Shown piece by piece: positions 60,801-64,000 of a DNA stretch of 64,000 bases. Position numbers and translations under genes: made by a program. A model generated the notes under the pieces. That model made no database searches. It was not told the origin of the DNA and worked only from the letters and a program-made list of their open reading frames with translations. The stretch lies in assembly GCA_963693305.1 (NCBI GenBank), contig OY855913.1:13943522-14007521 (forward strand), in the 5' to 3' direction. This DNA is from Meandrina meandrites (lineage: Eukaryota > Cnidaria > Anthozoa > Scleractinia > Meandrinidae). Position 1 is the first letter of the stretch; each line of letters begins with the position of its first letter.

Positions 60801-62834
60801 GTTAATGTTAAAGGGGCTTTTTCACGGATTAGTTAACATATTTTTGAACAGCCACTCATAATTTATATTTGGGTCGAAGGAAACCAAAAAATAATAGTCC
60901 ATTTTTAACAGGAATTGCTAATATTAGAGCACCAAAACTGTTAACAAGCGTCTTTAGCTGCAGATGGCTACGATGGAAATGGATTACAACTTGAAAAGTT
61001 TAGCTCAACTTTTCAAGTTGTTTCCACACATCTACAAAAAGCGATTAGCTGTAGTTTGATTTCTACCCACATATTAAGGTTATATCTTCCTTTAGATGTT
61101 CAAAGGTAATGATTTCCATGGGTTAAGTTGCCTACCACTAATTTCAGAACAGTTTAGACCAAATATCTGCAAAATCCCAGTGACAGAGTTCCTTTAAATC
61201 TTTGACATGGTACAGCTGTCTTCTAGTGAGCGGCGTTGTCACTACTCTTTCAAATGAACATCGCTCAATCTGAGCTTCACTCCGGATCCTTTGAAATGCC
61301 ATGCTTATCATTTTTTAGAAATGTGATTTACATAAACTCAGTCAAGTGGCCACTTCCTTTCTGTGGCTGACCAAGGCTGGAAAATTAACTGAGCTAATAT
61401 AAAGTGTGCTCATGATCAGAGCAAGTCAAGTTCACTGAAGTGACAAAATAATAAAAGACTGTTAAAAGCTACAATGAAGGGAAGAAAGAGATTAATCTTC
61501 TCTCATAATTCATATAATGTATAACATTTGTCTTATAATGAACATAATTTTGGTAATGAAACTGCCATGTTCGTCACTTCGTCTCGGATGTTGTTGGGCT
61601 GTTTTGAAAACTTTGCCCTGCAGAATTTACAAGCCTTCTCCAAATTATGAGGTAACAAATGTTTATAAATGTTTACATTTTGTTGCGGGAATCTGTTTAT
61701 ACTTCATTTATGAATGAATTCGGAATTGTGTCGGTTTTCAGATCTTCCCACAAAATATAAATCCCATTAATGCTGCTTTCAAACCTCTTAGCTTTAATCA
61801 CTTTTGTACATTTCATACAAATATTGCCTGTTAAATGTTTTGTTTGAAATGTTGTGCATTTTAATTAGTGAAATTAACTGTGAGGTTTATCATAGGATTT
61901 TGAAGGGAATATTACATTATCGAGCTACACAAAGGGAAAACACGATTTCATGGCCTACACTTGCAGTAAAATACCATAAACAAGTTAAAAAAAAAACACG
62001 ACTAAGCCTACTCAATGATACTTTAAACCAAAATATATTCAGTGAGTGTGTTGAAATCTCATACGTGAGATAAATTTTTAGATTTGTAAACGAATATTCA
62101 CGCCAGTTTCATTGAGAGTTACCAGTGCTTGGGTGAATTCAGACTTTTCCAAGGTCTGCCTTAATCTATATGTTATTGTGCTGTTAGCCTCCAGATACAA
62201 GGCCACCTAAAATCCCTTACAAAGTTGTAGAAGCCAAGGGCTTATATAACAAGAATTTTATGGTATTCTATTGAGCTACTTTTAATTCACAGTGCTTAGC
62301 TTGATGACACTTGTTTTGTGGCATTTTGTGCCATAAAGGCCTGTACAGGAAAAATTTCTCTAGCCATAGTAGGTCTTTCAGTATGTGCCTTGATGTTTTC
62401 CCTGCGGACTTTGGGTTTCTCGATGAATTTATTTGAAACTGGGTATGCGTAAGAAATGCGTATACGAGTATTATGTGAAATGAGTATAGTGTATGCTGTT
62501 AACAAATGTGGACTTAATCAGACAGGGATGTGATATTTCAATGGTACATTGTATTAAAAGTTAGTAGCCTCTTTGGATACATGTTTACTTTCCTCAAAGT
62601 TTATCACTGAAGAGAGACTACAGTACCACATTAGCACTTGCCTGCTGATTTTGTGACTTGCACTCTTGTTTTCTTCCTTTGCTTTGCCTTTTGTGTCATG
62701 TGGTTGTCATAAGCAGTTGATTCCAAAATAGACTCAGTGTTTTGCTCACTTCCCTTCTTTCCTACTTTTCTTTTCTTGAGGCTGAATCCTTGATTACTTT
62801 TTGTTTTATCTTGATGGTTTGGATCACTTTCACC
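18789..62834 (-). CDS. SYCP3-like (Cor1 family) synaptonemal complex protein gene, at least 17 exons, 5' incomplete
   Basis: Cor1/SYCP3 proteins build the meiotic chromosome axis by coiled-coil assembly. Exons (in 5'-3' order): 62642-62834, 53777-53923, 51872-51951, 47577-47651, 46067-46186, 36681-36732, 35566-35691, 33599-33624, 29878-29941, 29493-29609, 28609-28657, 28209-28266, a missing exon, 23494-23605, 22881-22939, 22574-22652, 21800-21865, 18789-18845. All have AG/GT or one AG/GC border. Successive phases agree at every junction except the one with the missing exon. About 1,480 coding bases are found. The first exons give an acidic, basic and Ser-rich region; the last six give a coiled coil whose key positions match vertebrate SYCP3: EVQ...G..I.KA, KIL...R.V...RLK, EM..LQ.K....T and a Leu-rich C-terminus of nearly equal length. 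It is longer at the N-terminus than vertebrate SYCP3 (about 230-250 aa). SYCP2, whose C-terminus is related, is the main alternative. Confidence 0.72.
19104..19281. repeat. imperfect foldback element with central palindrome
   Basis: gttgttgccggattcctaccg on the left pairs with its counterpart ending caacaac on the right, and the centre holds gtagaactcggttctac. Runs of gttgcaagttgaac recur through it and again at 19283-19330. It is MITE-like. It lies in the last intron of the SYCP3-like gene. Confidence 0.65.
20288..20690 (-). pseudogene. Penelope-like element, GIY-YIG endonuclease end
   Basis: The frame reads LIYCISCRKCSALYIGETGR, then RERFGEHLRSIEK, AEHFNGLNHS and KRLEMRLIFKLGT. This is the C-terminal GIY-YIG nuclease of Penelope-like retroelements, which nicks the target DNA. 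Catalytic Tyr, Arg and the Cys-x-x-Cys pair are present. Upstream the frame runs back through TVDGTKCSINIKEHFSC to a TAG near 20690, and the whole reverse transcriptase is missing. The short cggcttcgccc motif at 20170, followed by cttcatcag, is typical of the 3' side of these elements. A fragment carried inside a TTAA element. Confidence 0.8.
20697..21185. repeat. two diverged direct copies of a repeat of about 380 bp
   Basis: tcggtgaccccyactttttt occurs at 20701 and 21081, in both cases followed after 70-90 bp by aaatctatcga and then cgcacgttc or cgcgaacgtcc and a ttccgatttttga-like end. A third, weaker start (gaagctggtgacccc) lies at 21613, outside the TTAA element. Confidence 0.6.
21800..21865 (-). 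CDS. SYCP3-like gene, exon encoding the EM..LQ.K coiled-coil motif
   Basis: 22 codons, phase 0 to 0, between a strong acceptor (ttttttacag) and a perfect gtaagt donor. It encodes TEMENEMLKLQNKFLKDT with heptad-spaced hydrophobics. EM-x-x-LQ-x-K then Thr is the pattern seen near the end of the Cor1 domain. Confidence 0.75.
22574..22652 (-). CDS. SYCP3-like gene, exon beginning (R)LKGLQHL
   Basis: 79 bp, phase 2 to 0, acceptor ggttttgtttag and donor gag/gtactt. It encodes LKGLQHLQGLMETEHTKLER followed by KRNEQE, a charged helix without Pro or Gly breaks after the start. The split Arg codon joins it to the previous exon, giving RLK as in SYCP3. Confidence 0.75.
22881..22939 (-). CDS. SYCP3-like gene, exon with the KIL...R.V...R motif
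   Basis: 59 bp, phase 0 to 2, acceptor cttttattcag, donor gag/gtaaat. It encodes NTVAKQFKILKSQRQVNEK plus a split Arg. Eight of 16 positions from FKIL to RLK are identical to vertebrate SYCP3 as I remember it. Confidence 0.75.
23494..23605 (-). CDS. SYCP3-like gene, coiled-coil exon
   Basis: 112 bp, open only in phase 2 to 0, donor ttt/gtaaga, acceptor gcgggaag preceded by a long T tract about 15 bases away. It encodes SYNTLEKYRGQLSEQVKGLG and then KQLDKTSSILEGMEETF. It needs a preceding exon that ends in phase 2, which I did not find. Confidence 0.65.
24678..25059. mobile_element. 382-bp TTAA foldback MITE, copy 1
   Basis: TTAA at 24674-24677 and 25060-25063. Ends read aggaactctgtcacgg on one side and aggggctttgtcacgg (reverse) on the other. 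An internal palindrome, aaaagtttagctaaactttt, is followed by caagttg. About 80% like the copy at 60812, by eye. Confidence 0.8.
25323..26357. repeat. nested foldback element with four copies of one terminal motif
   Basis: The motif ttctaaacgagcagggga occurs forward at 25328 and 25822 and inverted at 26117 and 26335, giving an outer foldback of about 1.03 kb and an inner one of 320 bp. Inside are a 20-bp-arm palindrome at 25354-25399, an imperfect copy of it near 25975-26010, and a 45-bp-arm inverted repeat (25671-25716 against 25770-25815). Open frames here are by-products of the symmetry. Confidence 0.8.
28209..28266 (-). CDS. SYCP3-like gene, exon at the start of the Cor1 domain
   Basis: 58 bp, phase 2 to 0, acceptor tttgcttatag, donor cgc/gtgagt. 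It encodes REVQGLMNIVGSEIIKAVR. Glu-Val-Gln, then Gly, Ile and Lys-Ala at the same spacing open the conserved region of SYCP3. Confidence 0.7.
28609..28657 (-). CDS. SYCP3-like gene, small acidic exon
   Basis: 49 bp, phase 1 to 2, acceptor attctatgtag, donor cag/gtcagt. It encodes YNQQEPEEGISDDEEI once the split codon is joined. An acidic stretch directly before the Cor1 domain also occurs in vertebrate SYCP3. Confidence 0.65.
29493..29609 (-). CDS. SYCP3-like gene, exon
   Basis: 117 bp, phase 1 to 1, acceptor ctttttatcaag, donor cat/gtaagt. It encodes 39 residues including ITEQEPARVNEAHLL and KPRKLSYEDTSTP. Predicted unstructured. Confidence 0.65.
29878..29941 (-). CDS. SYCP3-like gene, exon with basic RPRRKRK motif
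   Basis: 64 bp, phase 0 to 1, acceptor ttaaattccag, donor ttg/gtacaa. It encodes DKRPRRKRKFVEWSQSGPNS. The basic cluster would serve as a nuclear localisation signal. Confidence 0.65.
30291..30560 (+). pseudogene. Penelope-like reverse transcriptase remnant
   Basis: LYGFPKIHKGV (30292-) is the Penelope RT signature. A stop and frameshift follow, and a second frame continues with HLLTNEHTINNIFQLADEIQ and GDVLVSYDV, matching the stretch that leads to the first catalytic Asp. The next motif is already scrambled. It is a short, old fragment in an intron of the SYCP3-like gene, parallel in type to the one at 39.8 kb. Confidence 0.65.
31070..31164. repeat. hairpin, 42-bp arms, 11-bp loop
   Basis: ggtctgtatcgtgaaaaact to aaatgc pairs with 31123-31164 with one mismatched position. 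It would form a stable stem in RNA or single-stranded DNA. Confidence 0.9.
31151..31300. repeat. 75-bp tandem duplication next to the hairpin
   Basis: Two head-to-tail copies of tcgcgatacagac to gcctaggtcc differ at one base. The first 14 bp are also the end of the hairpin arm, so the duplication began inside the arm. It belongs to a longer dispersed repeat that runs to about 31920 (agccatataataact). Confidence 0.85.
32084..32365 (+). mobile_element. tRNA-derived SINE, full length
   Basis: The head has box A tggccttgtggttaggg and box B ggttcaaatcc at tRNA spacing, with a ggacttgtaatcc anticodon arm (TGT, Thr-like). A body of about 150 bp follows, then a tail with agtgtccccaattagc and tgacacttaaataa and a T/A-rich end at 32355-32375. 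The tail is shared with the fragment at 1321-1377. It lies against the end of the BEL/Pao remnant. Confidence 0.8.
32386..33112 (-). pseudogene. BEL/Pao-like retrotransposon integrase remnant
   Basis: Frames read HVVLLPKKAHLTNLIIRHN, then after a frameshift CRKLRAVPQQQMMAEL, PPFTFSTVNCFGPFYIREG, KRYRVLFTCMAS, FVCRRGP, and near the end KWTTPQKNLNEGDIVILKDD and HFERPISGLILLI. This is the integrase core, its zinc-binding side and the C-terminal region of BEL/Pao elements. The DY of the catalytic core is altered to NC (VNCFGPF), and a block between the RRGP and KWTTPQ parts, containing later catalytic residues, is deleted. Dead fragment; no LTR seen. Confidence 0.8.
33599..33624 (-). CDS. SYCP3-like gene, 26-nt microexon
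   Basis: 26 bp, phase 1 to 0, acceptor ttatttacacag, donor gag/gtcagt. It encodes DEDNPEVVE with the split codon. A 38-bp minisatellite begins 44 bp upstream of it in the intron. Confidence 0.55.
33668..34092. repeat. 38-bp minisatellite, about 11 copies
   Basis: Unit agtcaaataaaacatagcct then acctatcttgtactgttg. Variant positions (acc/acg, gttg/attg, caaat/caact) repeat every three units in copies 3-5 and 6-8, so it has grown as a 114-bp higher-order unit. It starts 44 bp upstream of the acceptor of the 26-nt microexon. Confidence 0.95.
35566..35691 (-). CDS. SYCP3-like gene, exon
   Basis: 126 bp, phase 1 to 1; the phase 0 reading has an early stop. Acceptor ctgtgctttag, donor aag/gtagga. 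It encodes 42 residues including GETPFVKRTISNKRSWKQK and ITPITPRSQQLEEMDQ. The ITP-x-TP-type Ser/Thr-Pro sites could be kinase targets. Confidence 0.65.
35791..36324. mobile_element. 534-bp TTAA-flanked MITE
   Basis: ggtggcttactacagtttt on the left and its inverse near the right end, bordered by TTAA (35787-35790 and 36325-36328). The interior has a stem, aaatctgtaagacagatttt, and its counterpart about 80 bp on. It lies between two SYCP3-like exons. Confidence 0.8.
36681..36732 (-). CDS. SYCP3-like gene, small exon
   Basis: 52 bp, phase 0 to 1, acceptor tttcttttttgtttcaag, donor cag/gtaatg. It encodes FENEIQHFSYSVSRNDS. It was found by asking for an exon that would join the phases of its two neighbours. 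An inner acceptor (aaatccag) would give a 34-bp exon in the same frame. Confidence 0.5.
37260..37540 (-). mobile_element. tRNA-derived SINE, second family
   Basis: On the minus strand the head at 37538-37460 has ttggcctaatggttagcatc (box A) and ggttaaattcc (box B), followed by cactgttcttgtgcaagaca and cttaacttgcatagtacctc, a motif like the conserved central domains of broadly distributed animal SINEs (MetaSINE or related; not verified). The tail ends in a C/T-rich run near 37260. Confidence 0.7.
37956..37982. repeat. (AAT)n microsatellite
   Basis: About nine AAT units. Confidence 0.9.
38381..38407. repeat. interstitial telomere-like (CCCTAA)n with inverted TTAGGG
   Basis: Three and a half ccctaa units run directly into ttagggtta in the opposite orientation. 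TTAGGG is the telomere motif of cnidarians and vertebrates. Confidence 0.8.
38496..38878. mobile_element. 383-bp TTAA foldback MITE, copy 2 (diverged subfamily)
   Basis: Ends agggacactgtcacgg and its inverse, bordered by TTAA at 38492-38495 and 38879-38882. The central gaaaaagtcaggctgacttt palindrome sits in the same place as in copies 1 and 3, but the body is clearly different. Confidence 0.8.
39780..40560 (+). pseudogene. Penelope-like reverse transcriptase remnant, longer
   Basis: One frame, interrupted by stops (TAA at 40036-40038 and another near 40170), gives IPEFYSLTKIHKPITP, LVSMDVTSLY, then FAGKNYLQTHGTAMGTKMAV and FVNIF. A later part in shifted frames reads KFTAETSITEITFTDT and HPPGFKKGCF. 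Order and spacing fit the palm domain of Penelope-like RT. The catalytic pair after the AMGTKM region is not readable. It may be the same subfamily as the 30.3 kb piece. Confidence 0.75.
41208..41342 (+). repeat. 45-bp tandem repeat, three copies, in an open frame
   Basis: Unit ctccctcgggagtgccaaat then gtcccttcggggagccataactaa. It lies in a 93-codon frame (41097-41378) so that each unit would add 15 residues of the LPRECQMSLRGAITK type. Each unit can also fold on itself (ctcccgag-type and cttcgggg arms). I doubt that it is a gene. Confidence 0.7.
42844..43427. mobile_element. pogo/Tigger-like MITE, 584 bp
   Basis: CAGTGGAACCCCG ends in inverted orientation, TA on both sides, and many internal gttaatacggccac repeats in both orientations near each end. 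No transposase. Confidence 0.8.
43700..43800. repeat. dispersed repeat, also at 60680-60760
   Basis: gagtagtaggcaaaatgcct followed by ggagtagtcggcagcagaggc matches gagtagtagacaaaatggct and ggagtagtcagcggcagaggc at 60690. The family is not known. Confidence 0.6.
44034..45218. mobile_element. 1,185-bp near-perfect hairpin element with 7-bp target duplication
   Basis: Arms 44034-44560 and 44674-45218 are nearly identical reverse complements, with a few substitutions and one insertion of about 15 bp in the right arm, around a 113-bp spacer. Outer ends are CACAGGG and CCCTGTG, and TTGTGAG flanks both sides (44027-44033 and 45219-45225). A 7-8 bp duplication would suit hAT-like insertion. No transposase. 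The mirrored open frames at 44257-44574 and 44739-44978 are two views of the same arm. It lies in an intron of the SYCP3-like gene. Confidence 0.85.
46017..46063. repeat. imperfect (ATT)n
   Basis: Interrupted ATT units directly after the donor of the acidic 46067-46186 exon. Confidence 0.8.
46067..46186 (-). CDS. SYCP3-like gene, strongly acidic exon
   Basis: 120 bp, phase 0 to 0, acceptor attattcttaaag, donor gag/gtaata. It encodes 40 residues, nearly half Glu, Asp or Ser, including SEGSDVSEQGEEKEEIEEDF. It contains casein-kinase-2-like Ser-Asp-x-Ser-Glu sites. Confidence 0.65.
46767..46945. repeat. 42-bp degenerate tandem repeat, about 3.5 copies
   Basis: Unit ttcagaaaaattttcatccg then tttgaatggcttgggccatc. 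It accounts for the recurring Leu-Asn-Gly-like pattern in the 185-codon open frame at 46511-47068, which I do not accept as a gene. Confidence 0.7.
47577..47651 (-). CDS. SYCP3-like gene, acidic exon
   Basis: 75 bp, phase 0 to 0, acceptor ttggtctctgcag, donor gag/gtaatc. It encodes TPNPGVESDENSEEEKTPLK and LWLSE. Confidence 0.65.
48411..49378. repeat. tandem duplication of a unit of about 0.5 kb
   Basis: 48411-48889 and 48910-49378 align throughout at a 499-bp offset with many substitutions. Shared landmarks: ttttgctaattaaca, gtcacggttta, tgacgtaac, gccaaagaattcactt, gcattccatggctgacgta, ttgaatccaac. Confidence 0.85.
49983..51036. mobile_element. imperfect foldback element of about 1.05 kb
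   Basis: The left arm, beginning atcctcggagacccaggggc (49981-50400), is matched inversely by 50640-51033 at roughly 75-80%, with a spacer of about 240 bp. Both arms contain an aggggctcttata block. MITE-like, older than the hairpin at 44 kb. Confidence 0.75.
51872..51951 (-). CDS. SYCP3-like gene, exon
   Basis: 80 bp, phase 1 to 0, acceptor ttgcattccag, perfect donor aaa/gtaagt. It encodes SEGGGYVTECYIEEASPVY and RSTPVTK. Confidence 0.65.
51996..52374. mobile_element. pogo/Tigger-like MITE, 379 bp
   Basis: CAGTCAAACTTCGATTATCC at the left and an inverted CAGTCGAACCTCGATTATC at the right, TA on both sides, with extra gataatcga units near each end. It begins 45 bp from the acceptor side of the 51872-51951 exon. 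Confidence 0.85.
52925..53054. repeat. imperfect inverted repeat, about 40-bp arms
   Basis: ggtccgggattaaatgaata pairs with the stretch ending ttttaatcccagacc, and tggcccctcagag with ctctgagggacca. A run of related tcgataagcttgctca units lies just left at 52858-52895. Confidence 0.7.
53777..53923 (-). CDS. SYCP3-like gene, exon
   Basis: 147 bp, phase 1 to 1, acceptor ttctttctatttag, donor aag/gtaaaa. It encodes 49 residues that switch from basic (NRRSTGRTLLSKKAKQQ) to acidic (DENEPDISNDDGSDKQDEP). Confidence 0.65.
54510..54597 (-). repeat. YR element repeat B2
   Basis: Outermost 3' repeat of the element. Confidence 0.85.
54628..54725 (-). repeat. YR element repeat A2
   Basis: Second copy of the A repeat, placed between the two B copies, as expected for split direct repeats. 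Confidence 0.85.
54730..54816 (-). repeat. YR element repeat B1
   Basis: 87 bp beginning tgatgaaatcaaaactc on the plus strand. Matches 54510-54597 with about six differences. Confidence 0.85.
54955..55959 (-). pseudogene. YR element tyrosine recombinase
   Basis: Replaces the DDE integrase of LTR elements. One frame gives the N-terminal part (YAPGTMRNLRSQWNSFYLFC, VFLTQQ, LNGVHLLHLYHGL) and the C-terminal end (FAFQAGTPEHLLQLHGDW, then CSDAYKHYLSL with the nucleophilic Tyr). The middle, including KEGIHVVPLPSI and the SFRR box with the catalytic Arg, is in the second frame (55031-55606). At least two frameshifts are therefore needed to explain it. Motif residues themselves are mostly kept, so decay is recent to moderate. 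Confidence 0.85.
56108..56395 (-). pseudogene. YR element RNase H domain
   Basis: LFLSMDACSTRAGGYFNGQY with the first Asp, then INILELLTIMVALKLWGELL with the Glu, and VILQCDNKNSV with the second Asp. It follows the RT in the right place but in a shifted frame, so RT and RNase H are no longer one reading frame. It degrades the RNA strand of the RNA-DNA hybrid in live relatives. Confidence 0.75.
56664..57788 (-). pseudogene. YR element reverse transcriptase
   Basis: DIRS-group RT. LFKKDLSRAYCQFHIDP holds the first catalytic Asp, followed by HLLGYQHRDYLYFD, PPFGLLSSARMCQNATSAV and TNYIDAFGG. The usual Tyr-x-Asp-Asp-Phe-Gly-Gly has become Tyr-Ile-Asp-Ala-Phe-Gly-Gly (around 56822-56842), so one of the two metal-binding Asp residues is lost and the enzyme cannot be active. 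FLGVLVDTT follows at the usual distance. Confidence 0.85.
57340..58609 (-). pseudogene. YR element gag-like gene
   Basis: Nucleic-acid-binding structural protein of the element. It starts at the ATG at 58609 (MSLDCCSTRG), runs through a Ser/Pro/Lys-rich region to about 58190, and continues in another frame with FCAVYLVIVQQ and FHYKVLRSLELGLVKWGDSF. It ends with a Cys/His cluster (ICDEWSWYNNCSSGDCSKQH, then CKRSDHQALACP) like the zinc-binding end of DIRS/Ngaro Gag. One frameshift separates the two parts. The first part could also be an element-specific N-terminus. Confidence 0.7.
58670..58766 (-). repeat. YR element repeat A1
   Basis: Left (5') copy of the A repeat. Matches 54628-54725 with about ten differences. 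Confidence 0.85.
59402..59692 (-). pseudogene. THAP zinc-finger domain fragment
   Basis: C2CH THAP pattern: FTCAAIKCTNN (Cys-x4-Cys), STFKFSEDPKVREHWLVKM with the conserved Trp, and SRICAAHFTENCF (Cys-x2-His then Phe). The closing AVPTIF-type box is replaced by unrelated residues. THAP domains bind DNA in P and Kolobok transposases and in host regulators. The frame has no ATG but can start after an acceptor-like gattgcag at 59685. It is either an isolated exon or a transposase relic in the first intron of the SYCP3-like gene. Given the number of TTAA elements in the window, Kolobok origin is attractive but unproven. Confidence 0.6.
59990..60023. repeat. perfect hairpin, 15-bp arms, 4-bp loop
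   Basis: ccatatgaatagtgc, loop attc, gcactattcatatgg. Confidence 0.95.
60368..60660 (-). other. unrecognised open frame with protein-like composition
   Basis: A frame open for about 97 codons, in the middle ARMLGNFKVKEQFYISPNHF, then ECRSFPQVFFNCNVQVHKII. There is no low-complexity bias and the usage looks coding, but no family is recognised and no stronger splice pair is seen. It sits between the THAP fragment and a TTAA MITE on the same strand as the SYCP3-like gene. It may be another piece of transposon. Confidence 0.25.
60812..61193. mobile_element. 382-bp TTAA foldback MITE, copy 3
   Basis: Same length and same order of motifs as 24678-25059, in inverted orientation. TTAA at 60808-60811 and 61194-61197, and a central aaaagtttagctcaactttt palindrome. 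Confidence 0.85.
62296..62438 (-). CDS. possible terminal exon, alternative partner of the 62642-62834 exon
   Basis: Acceptor ttacgcatacccag, phase 1 in, open for 47 codons to TAA at 62296-62298. It encodes KFIEKPKVRRENIKAHTERP and then MAREIFPVQAF. The frame looks protein-like and its phase fits the exon at 62642-62834. If used, that exon belongs to a different gene ending here, or to an alternative transcript. Confidence 0.3.
62642..62834 (-). CDS. SYCP3-like gene (or neighbouring gene), Lys-rich exon with GC donor
   Basis: 193 bp, phase 0 to 1, acceptor ttctgttctaag, donor cag/gcaagt, the consensus of the rare GC-AG introns. It encodes 64 residues rich in Lys, Ser and Gln, including KSNQGFSLKKRKVGKKGS. 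It joins in phase either to 53777-53923 or to a possible terminal exon at 62296-62438, so its membership of the SYCP3-like gene is less certain than for the others. More 5' exons must exist, because it does not start with Met. Confidence 0.5.
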
Positions 62835-62989
62835 CTTAGAACAGAAAAAAATAGTCAAGATGTTAATAAGGAGCCTCAAAAGAGATTCCTACTTTCAAGA
62901 ACATGTCAGACTAGAGTTCCTGATTCCAATTCCATCTGGATAAAGGATCATCATGAAAGCCAGCTAGAGCTGATTTATTATTTACATTA

Positions 62990-63024
62990 ATTAATTAATT
63001 AATTAATTTATTTATTTATTTATT
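62990..63024. repeat. (TTAA/ATTT)n simple repeat
   Basis: About four ttaa-type units then four attt units. Confidence 0.85.
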
Positions 63025-63479
63025 AAGTGTTATGCACTAGTCTGACTGGGTTAAGAAAAAGTAATTTTTTGACAGAAATTGATGGATGGAGTGGAAAAGT
63101 GAAATTAGTCTAGCTTGTTCCATGAAACTAGGAAATGGCTTTCCATTTTCAAAGTTAAAAGAGAGGTTGCCTAGCCAGGTGACTTGGTAAGTGTTTCTCA
63201 AGTCACCAGAATACAGAAGCTGATGTGCCCAGGACTACACAACCACTTTTGCTGGTCTCTGGAGCTTCTGGAGAATCCTGTTAATAGTCTTATGTTCTGC
63301 AGTTTAAAATGGATGTCAGGAAAGAGTGTGATGAAATTAGTACAACCGCTAATTTTTGGACCAACTTCTAGAGTTCTACAAATTTGGGCCATTTACTGGT
63401 ACACTGTAGTCAAGTTTGGCATTTCATTTTACAGGCAATCAATGAGTAGTCAAATGTGACTAAATATAATGCAATATCT

Positions 63480-63930
63480 TAAGGAGTGTGTACAATATGC
63501 GAGGCATGCGAGCCAGAAGTCCCTAATTCCAATAAAAAGGCTAACCGCAAGCTACCTAAATGATCTGTAGGCTAACGGGAGTGCTTTTTAGGCTAACCAA
63601 TGTGCTATTTAGGCTATAACGTATGTGTTAGTTAGGCCAACCAGAATGGCTCGAATGCCTCGCATGGCTTGCAGGCTAGCTAACCGGAGTGCTTTTTAGG
63701 CTAACCAATGTGTTAGTTAGGCTAACCGGAATGGCTCGCATACCTTGTATGGCTCGCAAGCCACGTGAACCGTGCAAGCAAGAAATCCCTTATCCCAATA
63801 TAAAAGCTAACCACACGCTACCTAAGCTAACTGTAGGCTAACCGGAGTGCTATTTTTATATGATTTAGTCTAACCAATGTGTTTTGAAGTGCCTCGCAGG
63901 TCTGCCTTGCATGGTTTGCTGGCGTGTACA
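63480..63930. repeat. complex tandem repeat of ggctaaccgga units
   Basis: ggagtgctttttaggctaac recurs at 63579 and 63683 (104 bp apart), and a longer block, starting agaagtcccta and ending taggctaacgggagtgc, recurs about 263 bp later at 63780. Short ggctaacc and atggctcgca units are scattered through all of it. The array continues close to the right edge. Confidence 0.75.
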
Positions 63931-64000
63931 TTGTGCATCCCCTATCTTAAGCCAGTTACATGTATTTCCTGATGACAATTTGGGGGCTGATGCTGATGCT

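Overview
This is nuclear DNA of an animal: AT-rich, intron-bearing and packed with transposons. The mix of Penelope-like, BEL/Pao-like, RTE-like and tyrosine-recombinase retrotransposons, tRNA-derived SINEs, many TTAA-flanked foldback elements, a vertebrate-type telomere motif and a single-exon class A receptor suggests an invertebrate metazoan, most likely an anthozoan cnidarian (stony coral). The organism is inferred, not proven.

Layout. 1-5 kb: microsatellite, two SINE pieces, a decayed satellite-like array of about 1.2 kb and the 5' part of an RTE-type LINE. 5.03-12.84 kb: a CAGT-ended, TA-flanked element split by a 5.05 kb TTAA-flanked transposon with 1.1 kb terminal inverted repeats, which carries a Cys/His-rich secreted-looking reading frame and a nested 105-bp-arm hairpin. 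14.69-15.81 kb (+): an intact single-exon rhodopsin-like GPCR. 18.79-62.83 kb (-): a gene of at least 17 small exons that has to be read exon by exon. Its last exons encode a Cor1/SYCP3-like coiled coil (synaptonemal complex axial element), preceded by an acidic and basic low-complexity N-terminal region. Splice phases agree at 15 of 16 adjacent exon pairs, and one exon is missing between 23.6 and 28.2 kb.

The introns of that gene hold most of the mobile DNA: a TTAA element containing a Penelope GIY-YIG fragment (19.4-21.5 kb), a multi-arm foldback (25.3-26.4 kb), Penelope RT remnants (30.3 and 39.8-40.6 kb), a BEL/Pao integrase remnant (32.4-33.1 kb), a 38-bp minisatellite with higher-order structure (33.7-34.1 kb), an almost perfect 1.18 kb hairpin with target-site duplication (44.0-45.2 kb), a 0.5 kb tandem duplication (48.4-49.4 kb), and a YR retrotransposon with complete split direct repeats but broken genes (54.5-58.8 kb). 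Three 382-383 bp members of one TTAA foldback family sit at 24.7, 38.5 and 60.8 kb.

Only two cellular genes are well supported: the GPCR and the SYCP3-like gene. Almost all other reading frames are decayed transposon genes or chance frames. No rRNA, functional tRNA, CRISPR or operon structure was seen.
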